A stretch of 64,000 nucleotides of DNA from Myxococcales bacterium (GCA_947473045.1 CANJCO010000019.1:16241-80240); one strand, 5' to 3'; shown: positions 9,041 through 17,919, counted from the first letter of the stretch. A program made the numbers and translations. Notes: generated by a model not told the origin, from the sequence alone.

Positions 9041-11749
9041 GTGCAGAAAAAAGCCTTCGCGTCGCTCCTTGTGCTCACGTTGGCCTGCGGCGCAGACGAC
9101 CCTGCGATCGGGCCCGGCGCGGCCGCGGATGGCGGCGTCGATTCACCGTCGGGGGAAGCGGGGCCCGACGCCGCGCTGGCGGCTGAGCCCATTTACGTGA
9201 TCGACCTGTCCGCGCAGTATCTCAACTGCTTCGGAGGCTGCAAAGCGGCGGTGTCCGCGCAGCCGGTCGCCAAGACGCTCGACAACCTCGACACCCTCGT
9301 GCTTGCGATGAGCGTGCAGGGAATCGTCAACCGCAAGGGGCCGCGCTTGTATGTCGTGGCGACCCCCGCCGACGCGTTCTGGCTCCAGCGCGCCACGGAG
9401 GCCGGCAAGGCCTGGGGCTGGGCGGCGGCGCACCCGCAGAAGAAGCTCACGACCGCGAGTGAGCTCGCGTCGACCTTCGGGGCCGAGCTCAAGGGGAGCG
9501 TGCGCTGGACGGCCGATGTGCCTGCGACGCTCGATGTCGCGACCACTGCGGCCGGCGCGCTCGGGCTCGCGATCGTTCGCGAAAGCAGCCCCGTCGCCGC
9601 GGCCGTGCTCCCCACGTGGCCGGTGCAAAGTGATCTCGTCGGAAAGTTCAAGACCAAGCGCGACGCCTACGCCTTTGCCCGCGCGACCTATTTGGGCAAA
9701 ACCAGGCCCGGGCTGATCGGCTATCAGCTCGATGGTTGGCCGTGGACGCGCCTGCTTCAGGGGGCCGACGGGAGCGCAGTGGCTGCGCCCAACATCCTCG
9801 CGCGCGACTACCTGATCGGCGAGCAGGCCTACGTCTTCGACTTGTCGCCGTGGGCTGACGTCACGCCGCCCGACGACGGCTCGCAGCCACTCGGCAGCGA
9901 TCTGGCCGAGCTCGTCGCCACCCTCGACGCAGCGCACGCCGCCGTAGCCGGCAAGGAGCTCGGCACCATGTGGGGCTTTTACCCTGTCGACAAATACGCA
10001 GTCGGCGTTCACTCCGAGCCCGTCTCGGGCGAGTGGACGACGGCGCGGATCATTTCGGAGCACGGCGTTCGCCTCACTGGAAACGGCGGTCAAGCGTACG
10101 GGCTCGAGGCCGGCAACGCGTCGTTTCACAAGTGGGGAACGTTCCCCAACCACGCCCCGCGCCACGCCTCGCCCACACCCTCGCAGCTGGCCGATCTGGG
10201 ATATATCAATCAGCGCCTGCAAAACCCCGGCTTCGACTGGAACAGCCTCGCAGGCTGGACGATCGACGCGCAAAACCGCGCGATTTATGCGGGCTCCGCT
10301 GCGCCCGGAGGCCACGAGTACTTTCTCGAGTTCAACGGCGCCCTCAATCAGAGCCTCTACCAGACTGTGCCTGTCGCGCCGCAGGCCGGCGAGACCTGGC
10401 GCCTGCGCGCCCAGTACCGGTTGCCGCAGCCGGCGAGCCGGGCCAAGTTGGTGCTGTGGGGGCTGGGCGGCGGCGACGAAGCCGCGCAAGTCGCGCTCAC
10501 CAACGCCGACGGGCAGTGGCACACGGCCGAGGTGACGCTCTCTCCGGCCACGAGCGCCCACACGGCCATGCGCGCTCAAGTCTACCTCGACGCCGCCGGC
10601 CCGAGCGTCGACCTGGACGAGCTTCGCCTCGCCCGCGTCGCGCCGTGGAGCAACGACGTCGCCCCGCTGACGTTCGCCACGTTCTTCGAGGCCGACTACG
10701 ACATGGGGACTCCCATTTATGCAACGCCGGTCGCAGTGTACCCGAAAGTGTGGACCGATCAGGCGCGCGGCAGCTTCCCGGTGGCGTGGGATTTCGCCCC
10801 CGATACGATCGACTACTACCCGGGCGTGATGCACTATTACTTCGCGACTGCGACTGCCACTGACTGGTTTACGGTCTCCGATTCCGGGGGCGGATATGTC
10901 AATCCCAGCTATCTGTCGGCGGCCGATCGCGCGCTGTTCATCAAGAGCTCGCGCCGGGCGATGAGCCGCACCGGTGAGTCGTTTATGAGCTTCTTTCTAA
11001 ACGGCTACGCGGCCTCGCCGGCGCCCGACGTCGAGGCTGCCTGGAACGCCCTCGGACCCGACGGCGTGATCGCCAATCAACTGTCCTCGCCGGATCACCG
11101 AATGGTGGGCAACGTGGGATGGTGGGCAGTCGACAGCAACGGGTGGTCGTACGGCGGCATCTCGGAGGGCGACGCCGCCGCGAATCTCGACAAAGCCTAT
11201 GTCGCCCGCTACGGAAACGCGGCGACGGGCGTTCGGTTCCTCGCCGGTCGAAACGTGTACACGGGGCCCGATCTGGCGAGCCGCATGGTCGCAGCCAGCC
11301 GCGCGTTTCATCCGGAGCGCGATCTCACTGCCGTCGATCCTTACACGTTCGGCTACCTCTACCGGCAGTGGAGCGGCGGGGCGAACACTTCGCGCGCCTC
11401 GTGGCTCGATGACACCCTGCCGCGCGCGGCGGCGCCAGGCGCGTCGCTCGCGGGCTCCGTACGGGTGCGCAACGACGGGTGGGAGACGTGGAGCGCCTCG
11501 GCGTGCAAGCTCGGCGTCGTCGTCAGCGGCAGCGCCGACGCGACCCCCTCATCTCCGGCGGGCGCAACCGTGGCCACGTTCGCGCTGCCCGCGGACGCCT
11601 CTCCAGGGGCCGCGGTCGACGTCGCAGTCACGCTCGCTGTGCCGAAAAACGCCGGAAAATACGCCATTTCCTACGACATGAGCTGCGGCGGCTGGTTCGA
11701 GTCGGCGCTCAACCTCGAGTACCACGACGCGCTCGTGGTCTCCCCGTGA
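9041..11749 (+). CDS. GxGYxYP-domain lipoprotein with inserted jelly-roll module
   Basis: The protein has 902 residues from GTG 9041. Its N-terminus (QKKAFASLLVLTLACG) looks like a lipoprotein signal, followed by an Asp/Gly/Ala spacer typical of this genome. Residues ~45-380 resemble the GxGYxYP N-terminal region. Residues ~395-530 (LQNPGFDWNSLAGW...LRLARVAPW) look like an inserted carbohydrate-binding-type jelly roll. The family motif appears at residues 616-622 as GGGYVNP, with Asn in place of the second Tyr. A C-terminal beta domain completes the protein. The family is associated with putative polysaccharide degradation, but no activity can be proved from sequence. An upstream in-frame ATG (8894) is rejected because it precedes the signal peptide by ~49 residues. 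Confidence 0.75.
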   Translation: MQKKAFASLLVLTLACGADDPAIGPGAAADGGVDSPSGEAGPDAALAAEPIYVIDLSAQYLNCFGGCKAAVSAQPVAKTLDNLDTLVLAMSVQGIVNRKGPRLYVVATPADAFWLQRATEAGKAWGWAAAHPQKKLTTASELASTFGAELKGSVRWTADVPATLDVATTAAGALGLAIVRESSPVAAAVLPTWPVQSDLVGKFKTKRDAYAFARATYLGKTRPGLIGYQLDGWPWTRLLQGADGSAVAAPNILARDYLIGEQAYVFDLSPWADVTPPDDGSQPLGSDLAELVATLDAAHAAVAGKELGTMWGFYPVDKYAVGVHSEPVSGEWTTARIISEHGVRLTGNGGQAYGLEAGNASFHKWGTFPNHAPRHASPTPSQLADLGYINQRLQNPGFDWNSLAGWTIDAQNRAIYAGSAAPGGHEYFLEFNGALNQSLYQTVPVAPQAGETWRLRAQYRLPQPASRAKLVLWGLGGGDEAAQVALTNADGQWHTAEVTLSPATSAHTAMRAQVYLDAAGPSVDLDELRLARVAPWSNDVAPLTFATFFEADYDMGTPIYATPVAVYPKVWTDQARGSFPVAWDFAPDTIDYYPGVMHYYFATATATDWFTVSDSGGGYVNPSYLSAADRALFIKSSRRAMSRTGESFMSFFLNGYAASPAPDVEAAWNALGPDGVIANQLSSPDHRMVGNVGWWAVDSNGWSYGGISEGDAAANLDKAYVARYGNAATGVRFLAGRNVYTGPDLASRMVAASRAFHPERDLTAVDPYTFGYLYRQWSGGANTSRASWLDDTLPRAAAPGASLAGSVRVRNDGWETWSASACKLGVVVSGSADATPSSPAGATVATFALPADASPGAAVDVAVTLAVPKNAGKYAISYDMSCGGWFESALNLEYHDALVVSP

Positions 11750-11760
11750 GCCGTCCCGGG

Positions 11761-11868
11761 TGTTCAGGCGTGTGAACATGCGTGTTCAGGCGTGTGAACA
11801 TGCGTGTTCAGGCGTGTGAACATGCGTGTTCAGGCGTGTGAACATGCGTGTTCAGGCGTGTGAACATG
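11761..11868 (+). repeat. Tandem array A: five 22-bp palindromic units
   Basis: Five head-to-tail copies are present, at 11761, 11783, 11805, 11827 and 11849. Each copy is the 18-bp core TGTTCAGGCGTGTGAACA, in which TGTTCA and TGAACA form an inverted repeat around GGCGTG. The core is followed by the 4-bp linker TGCG; the last copy lacks it. All five cores are identical. The array starts 11 nt after the stop of the GxGYxYP gene and ends 44 bp before the end of the convergent metallophosphoesterase gene. The same unit recurs in reverse orientation at 62902-62985. Confidence 0.97.
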
Positions 11869-11912
11869 TCGCCGGGTGGCTGCGATCGGCGGACCGGCTC
11901 GCAGCCGCGACG

Positions 11913-12491
11913 TCAGCGGGCAGGAGCGGGGCGCCAGGCGAGCCCGGTCTCGCAGTCGATGTGGGTCAGCGCCACGCCGTCGCGCGAGATCGCGATCAGC
12001 CCGAGCACGATGGGCAAGTGAAAGCGGCGCGGCCCGACTGAGCCGGGGTTGAAGATGGTGACGCCGCGGTCGCGCGCAGCGAAGGGCACGTGCGAGTGCC
12101 CGCAAACCACGAGGCTCGCGTCGTTTCGCTGCGCTGTGCGAAGCACGTCGGCGCGTAGCAAAGTGCCGCAGACGGCGATGTGCGTGAGCAAAATCTTGAG
12201 CAGCGTGCGTTCGGCCTCGCGCACGTCGATGGTGAGCGAGTCGGGCAAATCGACTTCGCGTTCGTCGATGTTGCCGCGCACCATGCTCACCGGCGCCACC
12301 TCGGCGAGCGCCGCGATCACGTCGCGATTGCCGATGTCGCCGGCGTGAAAGATGTGGTCCGGACCCAGCGCGACGAGGCGCTCATGCAGCAGCGGATGCG
12401 GTCTCGAGTGCGTGTCCGCCACCACCGCGATTCGCAGCGATGGTCCCCGCAGCGTGAGCGTCTCGAGCGCGTGTCGTTTGGCGGGCGGCAT
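11913..12491 (-). CDS. Metallophosphoesterase, YfcE/MJ0936 type
   Basis: The 192-residue protein has the compact calcineurin-like phosphoesterase fold used by YfcE-type phosphodiesterases. The metal-binding motifs occur in order: DTHS near residue 26, GDIG near 51, GNIDE near 73, THI near 102 and GHSH near 126. The length is normal for the family, and no signal peptide is seen, so it should be cytoplasmic. The physiological substrate cannot be inferred. It is convergent with the GxGYxYP gene, with the palindromic array lying between their stops. Confidence 0.9.
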   Translation of the reverse strand: MPPAKRHALETLTLRGPSLRIAVVADTHSRPHPLLHERLVALGPDHIFHAGDIGNRDVIAALAEVAPVSMVRGNIDEREVDLPDSLTIDVREAERTLLKILLTHIAVCGTLLRADVLRTAQRNDASLVVCGHSHVPFAARDRGVTIFNPGSVGPRRFHLPIVLGLIAISRDGVALTHIDCETGLAWRPAPAR

Positions 12492-12511
12492 CGCCGCGGA
12501 CCGTAGCGCGC

Positions 12512-13327
12512 TCAGCGGTGGCGGATCGCGTAGAAGTGCCTTCCGTCGCTGAAGTTCAGGCGGGTGCCCGAGATGCTGAAGTTGAACGACGCCGTCTTGG
12601 CGACCTGCCCGCAGTTGCCTTCTTCGATGAAGGCCGCGGTGCCGGCGCTCCGGTTGATCCAGTGCCAGAACAGCATCACGTGGTGGTGGCCGCCTTCGTC
12701 GACGTTGACCGCGTCTCCAGGGGCGAGGTCGCTCGCCTGGATGGTGTAGCTGACGCTGGTGTCATAGGGCGCGAAGCCACCGGTCGTGTGACCCGGCGCC
12801 GCGAGGCCCCACGCGTACGACACGAGGCCGGAGCAGTCGGAGCGGTAGTTGTCCCACGTCTCGTGGGGCCGGTAGCAGGTGCCGCCGCAGATGGCGTCGT
12901 GGCCGCCGTTGGTGCCGCCGCAGTAGGGCACCTGCGCGCTGACCCAGCTCATCGCGCGGGTCACGGCGCTGCCGCCGCCGCTGTTTCCGCCGCCGCTGCT
13001 GCCGCCGGACTTGGCGAGGTAAGCCCCCGACGCGTAGCCCGACGTGCCCTGAAAGCTCACGTGGTAGAAGCCGCCGACGGGCTGCGCGTCGAGGGTCTTG
13101 ACGGTCGACCCGGGTGACATCACGTCGATCACCGTCTTGCTCGTGCTGGGCCCCGAGCGCAGGTTGAGCGCGGCGGTCGTCACGAGCTGCGTCCCTACCG
13201 GCAGGCCTCCCGAGAGCTCATCGCTCATCGACGCGGACTCGTCGACGTTGTCCGCCGGCGACGACGCGGTGCAGGCGGCGGTCAGCGACAGGGCAACGGC
13301 GAACGAGAGCTTGAGCGCGAGGTTCAT
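12512..13327 (-). CDS. Secreted SH3 plus NlpC/P60-like lipoprotein
   Basis: The protein has 271 residues from ATG 13327, with AGAGG 8 nt upstream. A lipoprotein signal ends LTAAC (Cys19). Residues ~43-105 are a bacterial SH3 domain (LNLRSGPSTSKTVIDVM...GYASGAYL). A Gly/Ser linker leads to a C-terminal cysteine-peptidase-like domain with the candidate nucleophile in DCSGLVSYAWG (Cys165) and histidines in GGHHHVMLFWHW. This arrangement fits a peptidoglycan endopeptidase of the NlpC/P60 superfamily acting in the periplasm. The domain is divergent, with extra cysteines (YCGG, ICGGTC) that may form disulfides. An in-frame GTG lies 9 nt upstream. Confidence 0.78.
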   Translation of the reverse strand: MNLALKLSFAVALSLTAACTASSPADNVDESASMSDELSGGLPVGTQLVTTAALNLRSGPSTSKTVIDVMSPGSTVKTLDAQPVGGFYHVSFQGTSGYASGAYLAKSGGSSGGGNSGGGSAVTRAMSWVSAQVPYCGGTNGGHDAICGGTCYRPHETWDNYRSDCSGLVSYAWGLAAPGHTTGGFAPYDTSVSYTIQASDLAPGDAVNVDEGGHHHVMLFWHWINRSAGTAAFIEEGNCGQVAKTASFNFSISGTRLNFSDGRHFYAIRHR

Positions 13328-13465
13328 GCCTCCCACCTCTGCGAGCGCCGTGCCGTAGCGTTCTGTGGCTAAAATCGGCTTGTTTCGCGCGCTACGCTGG
13401 GGCCCCAGGGCACCGTACGATCCATGTAGTCTTTTCGGAGCGCAGGTGATCGAAGGGGCGCGCTT

Positions 13466-13693
13466 TCAGGACTCGCCGTTGCCCGAAGCGCTCGGCGTCT
13501 TGATGCCCGAAGCGCTCGGCGTCTTGATGCTCGAGGCGCTCTCGGGGGCCGCCACCGCGTTCATGCGAATCGACGGCTTGGTGTGGCGATCGAGCATGAG
13601 GGCGGTCATCTCGGCCTCGGCGTTGGCGAGCGCTTCGCGCAGATCGCCGATGCGCTGGGCCAGATCGATGATGCGGTCTCTTCGGGAGGTCAC
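13466..13693 (-). CDS. Small coiled-coil protein with duplicated C-terminal octapeptide
   Basis: The 75-residue reading frame starts at GTG 13693. Residues 1-38 (RRDRIIDLAQRIGDLREAL...) form a heptad-like helix. The tail carries the octapeptide IKTPSASG twice in a row, encoded by the tandem 24-bp DNA repeat at 13481-13541. No family is recognised. The helical heptads and amino-acid composition support a real protein, but the start has no clear ribosome-binding site. A longer overlapping frame on the same strand is Arg-rich and judged a shadow. Confidence 0.5.
   Translation of the reverse strand: MTSRRDRIIDLAQRIGDLREALANAEAEMTALMLDRHTKPSIRMNAVAAPESASSIKTPSASGIKTPSASGNGES
13481..13541 (-). repeat. 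Tandem 24-bp repeat inside small coiled-coil gene
   Basis: Two exact 24-bp copies (13481-13504 and 13505-13528) are followed by a diverged 13-bp partial copy. Because 24 is a multiple of three, the duplication adds one octapeptide without shifting the frame. Confidence 0.9.
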
Positions 13694-13754
13694 GCTGCAC
13701 TATCGTGACGGTGCGCCCCCGGCGTCAAGTCGCAGCGACTCAATGCGCGCCGCC

Positions 13755-15050
13755 TCAGCCGCAGAGCCCCGCGCAGGTGGTCTGCGCGCGCAGGCACGAC
13801 AGACCAACGGGGCTCGGCTTCAGGGCGCTCCACGCCGACGTGCCCGCGCCGAACCAGTACGCGTCGCCGAGGAGGCCGCAATCCCCGACGCCCTGCGCGA
13901 CGGCGAATCCGTGACCGTCGGCGCGTGGCGCGAACACGAACGCGCTGCGCCGCTCGGGTGCGGCGACGTCGATCGTGGTGAAGTCGGGCGCGAACACGCA
14001 GGCCTGCGTCGACGGCGCGTGCAGCACGTCGCCCCCGGGGAGCCGCTTCCACGCGCCGGAGCCCACGTCGAGCGCGTAGACGTCGTTCTGGTTGCCCACG
14101 GCGCCGTCGTCGTGCCCGCCGAACGTGAGCAGCTTGCCCGTGGTGGTGTCGAACGCGAGGCCGTGCTTGATGCGGCCCGTCGGCGTCTCCCCGCTGGTCG
14201 CGATCGGACTCCAGCTGGCCGCGGCGATATCGAGCGCCCATACGTCGCGCAAGAACGGGCCCGTGAACGCGCCCGCGTCTCCTCCCGAAAATACGTACGC
14301 GGTGCGGGTTTTGTCATCGATCGCCATCGCGTGAAACAGGCGCGCGGGAGGCGCTGATTTCGTGGCGATCTGCGTCCACGCGAGCGTCGTGAGATCGAGC
14401 GACCAGGTGTCGGCGAGGGGGGTGAAGTCGAGTCCGGAGGTCGACGCGTTGCCGCCGAAGACGACGAGCGCGTTGCCAGTCGCGTCGAGCGCCGTCGCGG
14501 CGTTGGAGCGGCCCTTGGGCGCTTTGCCGGTGGTCGCCAGCTGCTCCCACGCCTCGGTCTTGAAGTCGAAGGACCATACGTCGGAAAACAGCGTGTAGGC
14601 CCCGCTCGCTCCCGCGCGTGACCGACCGCCGAACAGAAGCGCGCGGCCGCGGGCTGGATCGGCCACGATCGCGTGCCGTGCGCGCGCGCCGGGCCCGTCG
14701 ACCTTCGCCTCGCGCCACACGCGGCAGTTGACGTCGAGCAGCCACGTGTCGCCCGCGTGCGTATGCGCGGCCGCGCCTCCGCAAGGCGCAGTCGCCGTAT
14801 CGCCTCCGAACATGAGCAGCGTGTCTGCAAGCGGCGACAGGGCTCCCGCTGTGTCGCCTCGGGGCGTGGGAATCGATCCGCCGGCGGCTCCCGAAGTGCA
14901 CGAAGCTGGCGCATCGCCGCTCGGATCGAGCGTTGTGGCCGCAGCGTCGGAGCCCCCGTCCGCGCCCGTGGCCGAAGTGGTCGTGGTGGCGGACGAGCAC
15001 GCGAGGATCCCCAGCGAAGCGAGGGCGAACAGGGCGACGGAGCAGCGCAT
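13755..15050 (-). CDS. Kelch-repeat lipoprotein
   Basis: The 431-residue protein has a lipoprotein signal (LGILAC, Cys18) and a Thr/Ser/Asp/Gly-rich spacer. This is followed by about five Kelch blades of the form ...LLMFGGD....DTWLLD, ALLFGGRS...DVWSFD, LVVFGGN...DTWSLD, YVFSGGD...DVWALD and LLTFGGHD...DVYALD. These predict a beta-propeller displayed on the outer or inner membrane surface. The C-terminus holds extra cysteines (CLRAQTTCAGLCG). Such proteins usually bind ligands or sugars; no catalytic residues can be assigned. It is divergent from the amidase gene, with ~70 bp between starts. Confidence 0.85.
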   Translation of the reverse strand: MRCSVALFALASLGILACSSATTTTSATGADGGSDAAATTLDPSGDAPASCTSGAAGGSIPTPRGDTAGALSPLADTLLMFGGDTATAPCGGAAAHTHAGDTWLLDVNCRVWREAKVDGPGARARHAIVADPARGRALLFGGRSRAGASGAYTLFSDVWSFDFKTEAWEQLATTGKAPKGRSNAATALDATGNALVVFGGNASTSGLDFTPLADTWSLDLTTLAWTQIATKSAPPARLFHAMAIDDKTRTAYVFSGGDAGAFTGPFLRDVWALDIAAASWSPIATSGETPTGRIKHGLAFDTTTGKLLTFGGHDDGAVGNQNDVYALDVGSGAWKRLPGGDVLHAPSTQACVFAPDFTTIDVAAPERRSAFVFAPRADGHGFAVAQGVGDCGLLGDAYWFGAGTSAWSALKPSPVGLSCLRAQTTCAGLCG

Positions 15051-15119
15051 GCTCGCGGCGATAACACGAAACGAGCAGCCGCGGCGGTCGCGCCCCGCGC
15101 CCTGCTAGACTGCCTCGCG

Positions 15120-16595
15120 ATGTTTGCCGAATACGACAGTTATGACGCCACCGGCCTCGCGGAGCTCGTCGCCTCCGGGCAGGTCACTGCAGCCGAGTTG
15201 CTCGAGTCCGCGCTCGCGAGGGCCGAGGCCACGCGCGAGACGCTGAACGCGATTTGCGCGCCGATGCACGGGGTCGCCCGGGAGCGCACGAAGGAGCCGC
15301 TGTCAGGCCCGTTTGCCGGCGTTCCGTTCCTCATCAAGGACATCGCCCAGGACTACGCGGGCGTCGCCACGATGGCCGGCAGCCGGGCCTTCGCCACGCG
15401 CGTGCCCGAAGTGCATGCGGAGATCGTCGCGCGGTTTCTTCGCGCCGGACTCGTCATCTTCGGAAAGACGAGCACCCCGGAGCTCGCGCTCAAGGCCGTC
15501 ACCGAGCCCGAGCTGCACGGGCCGACGCGAAATCCGTGGAGTCCCGATCGCACGCCGGGAGGCTCGTCGGGAGGGGCCGCATCGGCCGTGGCCGCAGGTG
15601 TGGTGCCCATGGCAGGCGCTTCGGACGGGGGCGGATCGATCCGCATCCCAGCCTCATTTTGTGGGCTTTTCGGGCTGCGTCCGTCGCGCGGCCGGGTTCC
15701 CTGTGGACCGGCACACGGGGAGTTTTGGGAGGGCGCTTCGAGCGAGCACGTGCTCACCCGCAGCGTGCGCGACTCGGCCCGCATGCTCGACGCGATCTCC
15801 GGACCCGACGTGGGCGCGCCGTTCGACATCGCGCCGCCCGAGCGTCCGTTTGCGGCGGAGGTCGGCCGGCCGACGGGCAAGCTGCGCATCGGCTTCTGCA
15901 CGCGATCGCCGCTGGGCACGCACGTCGATCGCGAGTGCGTCGTCGCCGTCGACAACGCTGTAACGCTGCTCCGGGAGCTCGGCCATGAAGTCGTCCCCGC
16001 GGAGCCCGAGATCGACGGCGAGGCGCTGGCCGCTTCGTTCATGACCCTGTACTTCGGTCAGGTCGCCGCGAGCGTCGCGCACGCCCGGCAGCTCACCGGC
16101 GCGCACGAAGACGCGTTCGAGCTCGACACGCGGGCGCTCGCGCTGCTGGGTCGCAGCCTGGCGGCGGGCGAGTACGTGACGGCGCGCAGGCGATGGAACG
16201 ACTACGCCCGCGCGCTGGGCCGCTTCTTCACCCAACATGACCTCTATCTCACCCCGACCGTCGCAATGCCGCCGGCGCGCATCGGCGAGCTTGCCCTGCC
16301 GTCCGCGCAGCGCGCGGCGCTCAAGGTGGTGCTGGCCGCAGGGCTCGGCAAGGCGCTGCTCGCGACCGGCATCGTCGGGCAGCTCGCCCGCGAAAATCTG
16401 ATGCGCACGCCGTTTACGCAGCTGTCGAATCTCACGGGCACGCCGAGCATGTCGGTGCCGCTGCACATGAGCCCGGAGGGGCTGCCGGTGGGCGTTCATT
16501 TCTCGGCCCGCTTCGGTCAGGAAGGCGCGCTCATTCGCCTCGCCGCAGCGCTCGAACAGGCCGCGCCCTGGCAGGCGCGCCGCCCGCGAAGCTGA
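15120..16595 (+). CDS. Amidase (amidase signature family)
   Basis: The 491-residue protein starts at ATG 15120. The Ser-cisSer-Lys triad of amidase-signature enzymes is visible: Lys73 in FLIKDIA, Ser149/150 in PGGSSGGAA and the nucleophile Ser173 in DGGGSIRIPAS. The family hydrolyses carboxamides with varied substrates. The closest general class is the GatA-like amidases, but no gatB or gatC neighbours exist, so it is likely a catabolic or detoxifying amidase. There is no signal peptide. The longer in-frame extension upstream (to 14673) is antisense to the Kelch gene and rejected. It ends 13 bp from the convergent globin gene. Confidence 0.9.
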   Translation: MFAEYDSYDATGLAELVASGQVTAAELLESALARAEATRETLNAICAPMHGVARERTKEPLSGPFAGVPFLIKDIAQDYAGVATMAGSRAFATRVPEVHAEIVARFLRAGLVIFGKTSTPELALKAVTEPELHGPTRNPWSPDRTPGGSSGGAASAVAAGVVPMAGASDGGGSIRIPASFCGLFGLRPSRGRVPCGPAHGEFWEGASSEHVLTRSVRDSARMLDAISGPDVGAPFDIAPPERPFAAEVGRPTGKLRIGFCTRSPLGTHVDRECVVAVDNAVTLLRELGHEVVPAEPEIDGEALAASFMTLYFGQVAASVAHARQLTGAHEDAFELDTRALALLGRSLAAGEYVTARRRWNDYARALGRFFTQHDLYLTPTVAMPPARIGELALPSAQRAALKVVLAAGLGKALLATGIVGQLARENLMRTPFTQLSNLTGTPSMSVPLHMSPEGLPVGVHFSARFGQEGALIRLAAALEQAAPWQARRPRS

Positions 16596-16608
16596 AGTCA
16601 CGCAAGCG

Positions 16609-17058
16609 TCAGGAGCCGGGCGTCCACGGCTTGGCGATGACTACGACGGCCTCGGACTTGTAGCGACCGGTGCAGTCGGCGGGCGACTCTTTCACCAGCC
16701 GCCGCTTGAACGCGTAATCGATCTTGAGCCAACGAAGGCGCAGCGCGTCGGGAACGTCGCACTCGAGCAGCGACGCGCCCAGCATTGCGTGGCGCAGCTC
16801 GAAGAGCTCGGCGGTGATGAACATGTGCTGGTGCGCGTAGGCGGGAAGGCGGCCGCAATAGCGCTCGGGGCCGCCCATGCACTGCGCCATGAAGTCGGTC
16901 TGCTGGCCCTCGATCACCGTGCGCGGCACGCCGTCGAAGAACTGCTTGAGCCACGGGTGGGCGTAGAGCTTGTCGTAGAAGACTTTGTGCACGCGCTGGA
17001 GCGTGGGGTGGCCGCCCAGTGCATCAAACAGAGAGGCGTCGAGCGCGATATCATCCAT
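16609..17058 (-). CDS. Truncated haemoglobin-like protein
   Basis: The 149-residue protein starts at ATG 17058. It matches the 2-on-2 globin pattern: LFDALGGHPTLQRVHKVFYDKLYAHPWLKQFF (helices A-C/E entry), FMAQCMGG (helix E region), then the proximal-His motif HQHMFIT (His76) and a long final helix with WLKIDYAFKRRL. Truncated haemoglobins bind O2, NO or CO and serve in NO detoxification or redox sensing. The fold reads as group I/II-like but is divergent. The C-terminal ~25 residues extend beyond the globin core. An earlier in-frame start would add 15 basic residues and is less likely. Confidence 0.75.
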   Translation of the reverse strand: MDDIALDASLFDALGGHPTLQRVHKVFYDKLYAHPWLKQFFDGVPRTVIEGQQTDFMAQCMGGPERYCGRLPAYAHQHMFITAELFELRHAMLGASLLECDVPDALRLRWLKIDYAFKRRLVKESPADCTGRYKSEAVVVIAKPWTPGS

Positions 17059-17183
17059 GACGGTCTTGCGCCCCGGCGCCGCGCGGGCGAATGCGCAGCG
17101 CAACGCTCCACGCTATCAGCTACGGCCGAACTTCGCCGTCCGATAAGCCCGGAGGGCCGAAAAGCCGCCGCGCGGGGGCCGGG

Positions 17184-17873
17184 CTACAGCGACTCGAGCT
17201 TGCGCGCGATCGGGCACGAGTGGTCGCCGGTGCGCTCGGAGTACTGCTGGTGGAAGGCCTCGGCTTTGTAGAATGCACGCATCGGCTCGACCTTCGTGGC
17301 GATTGGCCGCGGCAGCGACGGCTGCTCCCGTGCGATCGCGGCCCGCACCGCCGCGGCCTGCGCGTCGTCGAAGGTGAACACGACGCTGCGGTAGTTGTCT
17401 CCGCGGTCGGGGCCCTGCCGATCGACCTGCGTCGGATCATGAATCTCGAAGAACGCCGTCAGCAATTTTTCATAGCTGATTTTAGCCGGATCGAACTCCA
17501 CGAGCACCGCCTCGGCGTGGCCGGTCGTGTGCGTGCACACGTCGTCGTAGGTGGGGTTTTGGGTGTGACCTCCCGAGTAACCCACTGCCGTGGCGACGAC
17601 TCCGGGCACGTGACGAAACGCGTCTTCGACTCCCCAGAAGCAGCCCGCGCCGAAGGCGGCCAGCGCGTGACCCGGCGCCGCGGTGAGCGGCGTTCCCATG
17701 CCCGCGTGGCCCGGATCGGTGCCCACGGCCGGCGCGGCGGCGACCTTGGCGGCGGCGGGTGCATCCGCGGCGGCGGTGACGTCGGGCGCGCGCGACTGGT
17801 GGCAACCGGGCGCGCTCAGGGCGCAGGCCGCGAACGCGAAGACAGAGATGAGCGTAGCTGCGGGGCGATTCAT
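17184..17873 (-). CDS. msrA: Peptide methionine sulfoxide reductase MsrA, secreted
   Basis: The 229-residue protein reduces methionine-S-sulfoxide in proteins. The catalytic motif is GCFWG (Cys78), followed by GYSGGHTQNPTYDDVCTHTTGHAEAV and DHSCPI. The catalytic domain is standard, but it is preceded by a signal peptide and a ~45-residue Ala-rich spacer, with a possible lipobox ending SAPGC at Cys24. The enzyme therefore probably repairs envelope proteins rather than acting in the cytoplasm. ATG 17873 is preferred because AAGGAG precedes it at proper spacing; a TTG five codons earlier is the alternative. Confidence 0.93.
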   Translation of the reverse strand: MNRPAATLISVFAFAACALSAPGCHQSRAPDVTAAADAPAAAKVAAAPAVGTDPGHAGMGTPLTAAPGHALAAFGAGCFWGVEDAFRHVPGVVATAVGYSGGHTQNPTYDDVCTHTTGHAEAVLVEFDPAKISYEKLLTAFFEIHDPTQVDRQGPDRGDNYRSVVFTFDDAQAAAVRAAIAREQPSLPRPIATKVEPMRAFYKAEAFHQQYSERTGDHSCPIARKLESL

Positions 17874-17919
17874 GGAGGGCTCCTTCAAGAGCTACTACGC
17901 ACGACGCGCGCCCGCCGTT

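Noticed and set aside
11761..11868. CRISPR array
   Set aside because: The 22-bp unit repeats with only a 4-bp constant linker; there are no unique spacers, no cas genes, and the core is a perfect hairpin.
11761..11868. LexA or SOS-box cluster
   Set aside because: The half-site GTTC/GAAC looks LexA-like, but spacing (TGTTCA-N6-TGAACA, or GAAC-N6-GTTC between units) does not fit a known LexA box, and the array lies after genes rather than in a promoter.
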